Shown piece by piece: positions 5,968 to 7,530 of a stretch of DNA of 7,530 bases (position 1 is the first letter of the stretch; every line of letters begins with the position of its first letter). Origin of the DNA: Shewanella sp. (GTDB lineage: Bacteria > Pseudomonadota > Gammaproteobacteria > Enterobacterales > Shewanellaceae); the NCBI GenBank assembly GCA_004195335.1, contig SDWK01000922.1, positions 1-7,530 on the forward strand, in the 5' to 3' direction. The notes below the pieces were generated by a model. That model worked only from the letters and a program-made list of their open reading frames with translations, did not search any database and was not told the DNA's origin. Made by a program: the position numbers and the translations under genes.

Positions 5968-6630
5968 TTACTCTTCTTCACTCTCTGCATCGGCGATGGC
6001 ATCCACTAACCATTGCGGATGACACCATTCGTTCAAGATCCCCTGAACCTTAGCTTTACCAACTCCTTTCAAAGATGAAAAAGGCTCGACCTTAACCCGA
6101 TCGTCAAAATCACCTAAGTGCTTTCTCACCTCATTAACCATTTTCATCCGCTCGCTCTGCTTTAATTTGTCAGCCTTTGTCAGCAAGGCAAGCACCGGAA
6201 TTTCGCTCTCTAGCGCCCAGGAGATCATCTGCATATCCAGATCTTTCAGCGGGTGCCTGATGTCCATCAACACTACGACTCCCCCCAAACATTGGCGTTC
6301 CTGTAGATATTCACCCAATGATTTCTGCCACTTTTTCTTCAAGGCTAGAGGAACTTGGGCAAAACCATATCCAGGAAGATCCACCAGACGACGATGCTCA
6401 TCTAACTCAAATATGTTAATTAACTGAGTTCTTCCTGGTGTTCTACTGGTTCTAGCCAAACTTTTCTGGTCCGTTAGTACGTTTAACGCACTAGACTTTC
6501 CTGCATTCGAGCGGCCAGCGAAGGCTATTTCTACTCCGGCATCTCCTGGCAAATACTCATTAAGATGAGCAATATCAGGAGCACTGATTAAAAACTTTGC
6601 TTTACGAAAATCAATACGAGAATCAGACAC
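5968..6630 (-). CDS. engB: Ribosome biogenesis GTP-binding protein EngB (YihA/YsxC)
   Basis: This 220-aa TrmE-Era-EngA-EngB-Septin family GTPase is close to E. coli YihA (210 aa). G motifs are all present: G1 GRSNAGKSS (39-47), G2 TPGRTQ (64-69), G3 DLPGYGF (84-90), G4 TKAD (151-154) and G5 SSL (185-187). The family is needed for late 50S subunit assembly and is usually essential. It acts in the cytoplasm, with a short acidic tail ending in EEE here. The chosen start is GTG at 6630: a GGAG on the reverse strand (6637-6640) sits six bases before it, and the resulting N terminus ([12 protein letters not shown]) fits the family. An upstream in-frame GTG at 6642 would add four residues and would place that GGAG inside the gene. 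The gene is convergent with spf, divergent from the cytochrome c4 gene, and has its own terminator. Confidence 0.95.
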   Translation of the reverse strand: MSDSRIDFRKAKFLISAPDIAHLNEYLPGDAGVEIAFAGRSNAGKSSALNVLTDQKSLARTSRTPGRTQLINIFELDEHRRLVDLPGYGFAQVPLALKKKWQKSLGEYLQERQCLGGVVVLMDIRHPLKDLDMQMISWALESEIPVLALLTKADKLKQSERMKMVNEVRKHLGDFDDRVKVEPFSSLKGVGKAKVQGILNEWCHPQWLVDAIADAESEEE

Positions 6631-6636
6631 TACCCA

Positions 6637-6641
6637 CTCCA
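6637..6641 (-). promoter_or_regulatory. Shine-Dalgarno that fixes the engB start
   Basis: On the reverse strand TGGAG is followed by a six-base spacer (TGGGTA) and then GTG at 6630. This spacing is ideal for initiation at 6630. The alternative GTG at 6642 has only an AT-rich, purine-poor stretch (CCTAAAAATT) ahead of it. Confidence 0.7.
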
Positions 6642-6678
6642 CAATTTTTAGGCTTGCACTTTAAATATCGAAGAGTTG

Positions 6679-6706
6679 CTTACATTTTCACGATTTCGTG
6701 TAAAAT
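6679..6706 (+). promoter_or_regulatory. Candidate cytochrome c4 promoter overlapping an inverted repeat
   Basis: CTTACA (6679-6684, 4/6 to TTGACA) and TAAAAT (6701-6706, 5/6 to TATAAT) are 16 bases apart, giving a start near 6713 and a leader of about 85 bases. The same segment is an imperfect dyad: TTTTCACG (6685-6692) faces CGTG-T-AAAA (6697-6705) with one bulged base, and TTACA/TGTAA lies at 6680-6684/6699-6703. A repressor or activator site over the promoter is possible. Confidence 0.4.
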
Positions 6707-6724
6707 ATTACCTCGATCACATAA
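6703..6724. promoter_or_regulatory. Candidate CRP site between engB and cytochrome c4
   Basis: The 22 bases match the symmetrical CRP consensus at 16 positions. The right half GATCACAT is perfect, and the left core TATTA matches TGTGA at three of five. Shewanella CRP is known to control many respiratory genes, which fits a cytochrome target. The centre (6713.5) coincides with the start predicted from the promoter above, so either that promoter is wrong, or the site represses it, or it serves engB. Confidence 0.35.
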
Positions 6725-6797
6725 ATTATATTTTATCACGCTTGCAGGCATTGCTAGTAAGCTCAGGACAAAAAATTTAACAATAAGTTGGAACGCC

Positions 6798-7418
6798 ATG
6801 AAAAAGTTAGCTCTTGTGCTGTCAGTTTTAGCCTCAATTTCCACTCCTGCTCTAGCAGAAGGAAATCCTGAAGCGGGAAAAACTAAAGCCATTGTTTGTT
6901 CAGCCTGTCACGGTGTTGATGGTAACAGCCTGATAGACATGTACCCAAAACTTGCAGGCCAGCAACCTACATACCTTAAAAAACAGCTACATGATTTTCG
7001 TAGTGCCGCTCAAACAGGCGGAAAAGAGGGACGTAACGACCCGATAATGGGTGGCATGGCAATGATGTTGAGCGATCAAGATGTCGAAGATGTCGCTGCA
7101 TTTTACGCTTCACAAACATTAGCCGTTATTGAAGTCCAAAATATTCCCGCCTCTGGTGAGCAGCTTTATAAAGGTGGAGACATGGTTCGTGGCATCACGG
7201 CCTGTATCGCCTGCCATGGTCCCGATGGCAGTGGTTCTGAGCTTGCAGGTTTCCCGGCGATTGGTGGTCAACACGCAAACTACCTGAAAATTCAACTCAA
7301 TAAGTTCCATGATGCAAATCGTAACAATGATATAAACGGCATGATGCAAGATATCGCTGGCAAGCTGACAAGCGAAGATGTAGAAGCATTATCTCAATAT
7401 ATATCAAGCCTTAAGTAA
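6798..7418 (+). CDS. Cytochrome c4, periplasmic di-heme c-type cytochrome
   Basis: This 206-aa precursor has a signal peptide (MKKLALVLSVLASISTPALA, likely cut after Ala20) and two class I cytochrome c domains, each with a CXXCH heme site: CSACH (34-38) and CIACH (136-140). KLAGQQPTYLKKQLHDF (51-67) and IGGQHANYLKIQLNKF (155-170) are the repeated heme-edge segments typical of c4. Axial methionines are probably in the NDPIMGGMA (80-88) and NGMMQDIA (180-187) stretches, exact residue uncertain. Such proteins carry electrons from the bc1 complex or quinol pathways to terminal oxidases such as cbb3, or to reductases, in the periplasm. The frame is open upstream to 6597, but the ATG at 6798 gives the signal peptide at the N terminus and has TGGAA just ahead, so it is chosen. 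The gene appears monocistronic. Confidence 0.94.
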   Translation: MKKLALVLSVLASISTPALAEGNPEAGKTKAIVCSACHGVDGNSLIDMYPKLAGQQPTYLKKQLHDFRSAAQTGGKEGRNDPIMGGMAMMLSDQDVEDVAAFYASQTLAVIEVQNIPASGEQLYKGGDMVRGITACIACHGPDGSGSELAGFPAIGGQHANYLKIQLNKFHDANRNNDINGMMQDIAGKLTSEDVEALSQYISSLK

Positions 7419-7434
7419 GATTAAGGAGTTGTTA

Positions 7435-7449
7435 ATGAAAGGTGGCTAA
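7435..7449 (+). other. Four-codon ORF (M-K-G-G-stop) in the terminator, perfect Shine-Dalgarno
   Basis: AAGGAG (7423-7428) lies six bases before ATG AAA GGT GGC TAA. The three codons after ATG form the left arm of the terminator and the stop codon is its loop. The ribosome site begins four bases after the cytochrome c4 stop. It may be chance or a remnant of a longer gene, but a ribosome here would cover the hairpin. No product is claimed. Confidence 0.25.
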
Positions 7450-7461
7450 GCCACCTTTTTT
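7438..7461 (+). terminator. Intrinsic terminator of the cytochrome c4 gene
   Basis: AAAGGTGGC (7438-7446) and GCCACCTTT (7450-7458) are perfect nine-base inverted repeats with a TAA loop, and the T-run continues to 7461. The stem starts 19 bases after the stop codon. Confidence 0.92.
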
Positions 7462-7506
7462 AACACCATAAACTTTACCTTTACGTAAACTTCAACCAAA
7501 ACGTGC

Positions 7507-7512
7507 TTGACA
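7507..7512 (+). promoter_or_regulatory. Consensus -35 hexamer at the right edge
   Basis: TTGACA is a perfect sigma-70 -35; a -10 at normal spacing would fall at or just beyond the window end, so this may open the next plus-strand transcript. It is followed by TGATCACA, a CRP-like half-site. Confidence 0.25.
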
Positions 7513-7530
7513 CTGATCACAGATTTAGGT

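Noticed and set aside
6597..6797. Extended cytochrome c4 N terminus from 6597
   Set aside because: It would bury the signal peptide 67 residues inside the protein, overlap engB and translate through the AT-rich promoter region.
7480..7489. Palindrome TTTACGTAAA near the right edge as an operator
   Set aside because: A single 10-base palindrome in AT-rich sequence without a recognisable regulator or visible gene cannot be supported.

Overview
The window looks like a chromosomal housekeeping segment of a gammaproteobacterium, most likely a Shewanella. The evidence is family-level protein similarity and gene order: tdh end, glpE, glpG, elbB (reverse), polA, spf (Spot 42 RNA), engB (reverse), then a di-heme cytochrome c4. 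The polA-spf-engB arrangement is shared with enterobacteria and vibrios. From memory, engB divergent from a cytochrome c4 gene and kbl-tdh near polA is the Shewanella pattern. I see no phage, IS, CRISPR or horizontally acquired island. The species cannot be read from the sequence.

Layout. Bases 1-14 are not genomic: they match the end of the Tn5/Nextera mosaic end, so this is probably an untrimmed contig edge. The last codons of tdh follow, then a strong hairpin. Next come glpE (rhodanese) and glpG (rhomboid protease) on the plus strand, meeting elbB (DJ-1-like glyoxalase) tail to tail. A 389-base divergent intergenic region separates elbB from polA. It holds two DnaA-box matches and a CRP/FNR-like dyad. 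polA (919 aa, all three domains with intact catalytic residues) ends at a clear terminator.

A 737-base stretch between polA and engB holds no convincing protein gene. It carries Spot 42 RNA (spf) with its own terminator and, downstream, a second terminator-bounded stretch that could be another small RNA of about 95 nt. The reverse-strand terminator of engB closes it. engB is divergent from the cytochrome c4 gene across a 167-base region with a CRP-like site and an inverted repeat. The cytochrome gene ends at a textbook terminator that also contains a four-codon ORF behind a perfect Shine-Dalgarno.

How the genes relate. polA (replication and repair) and engB (50S ribosome assembly) are growth functions. 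Spot 42 in Escherichia coli is a CRP-repressed, Hfq-dependent regulator of carbon metabolism. glpEG is a remnant of the glpEGR arrangement of enterobacteria. Cytochrome c4 is a periplasmic electron carrier, usually feeding terminal oxidases. I found no novel multi-gene system. The items most worth checking are the candidate RNA after spf, the divergent middle of Spot 42, the DnaA boxes before polA and the ORF inside the last terminator.
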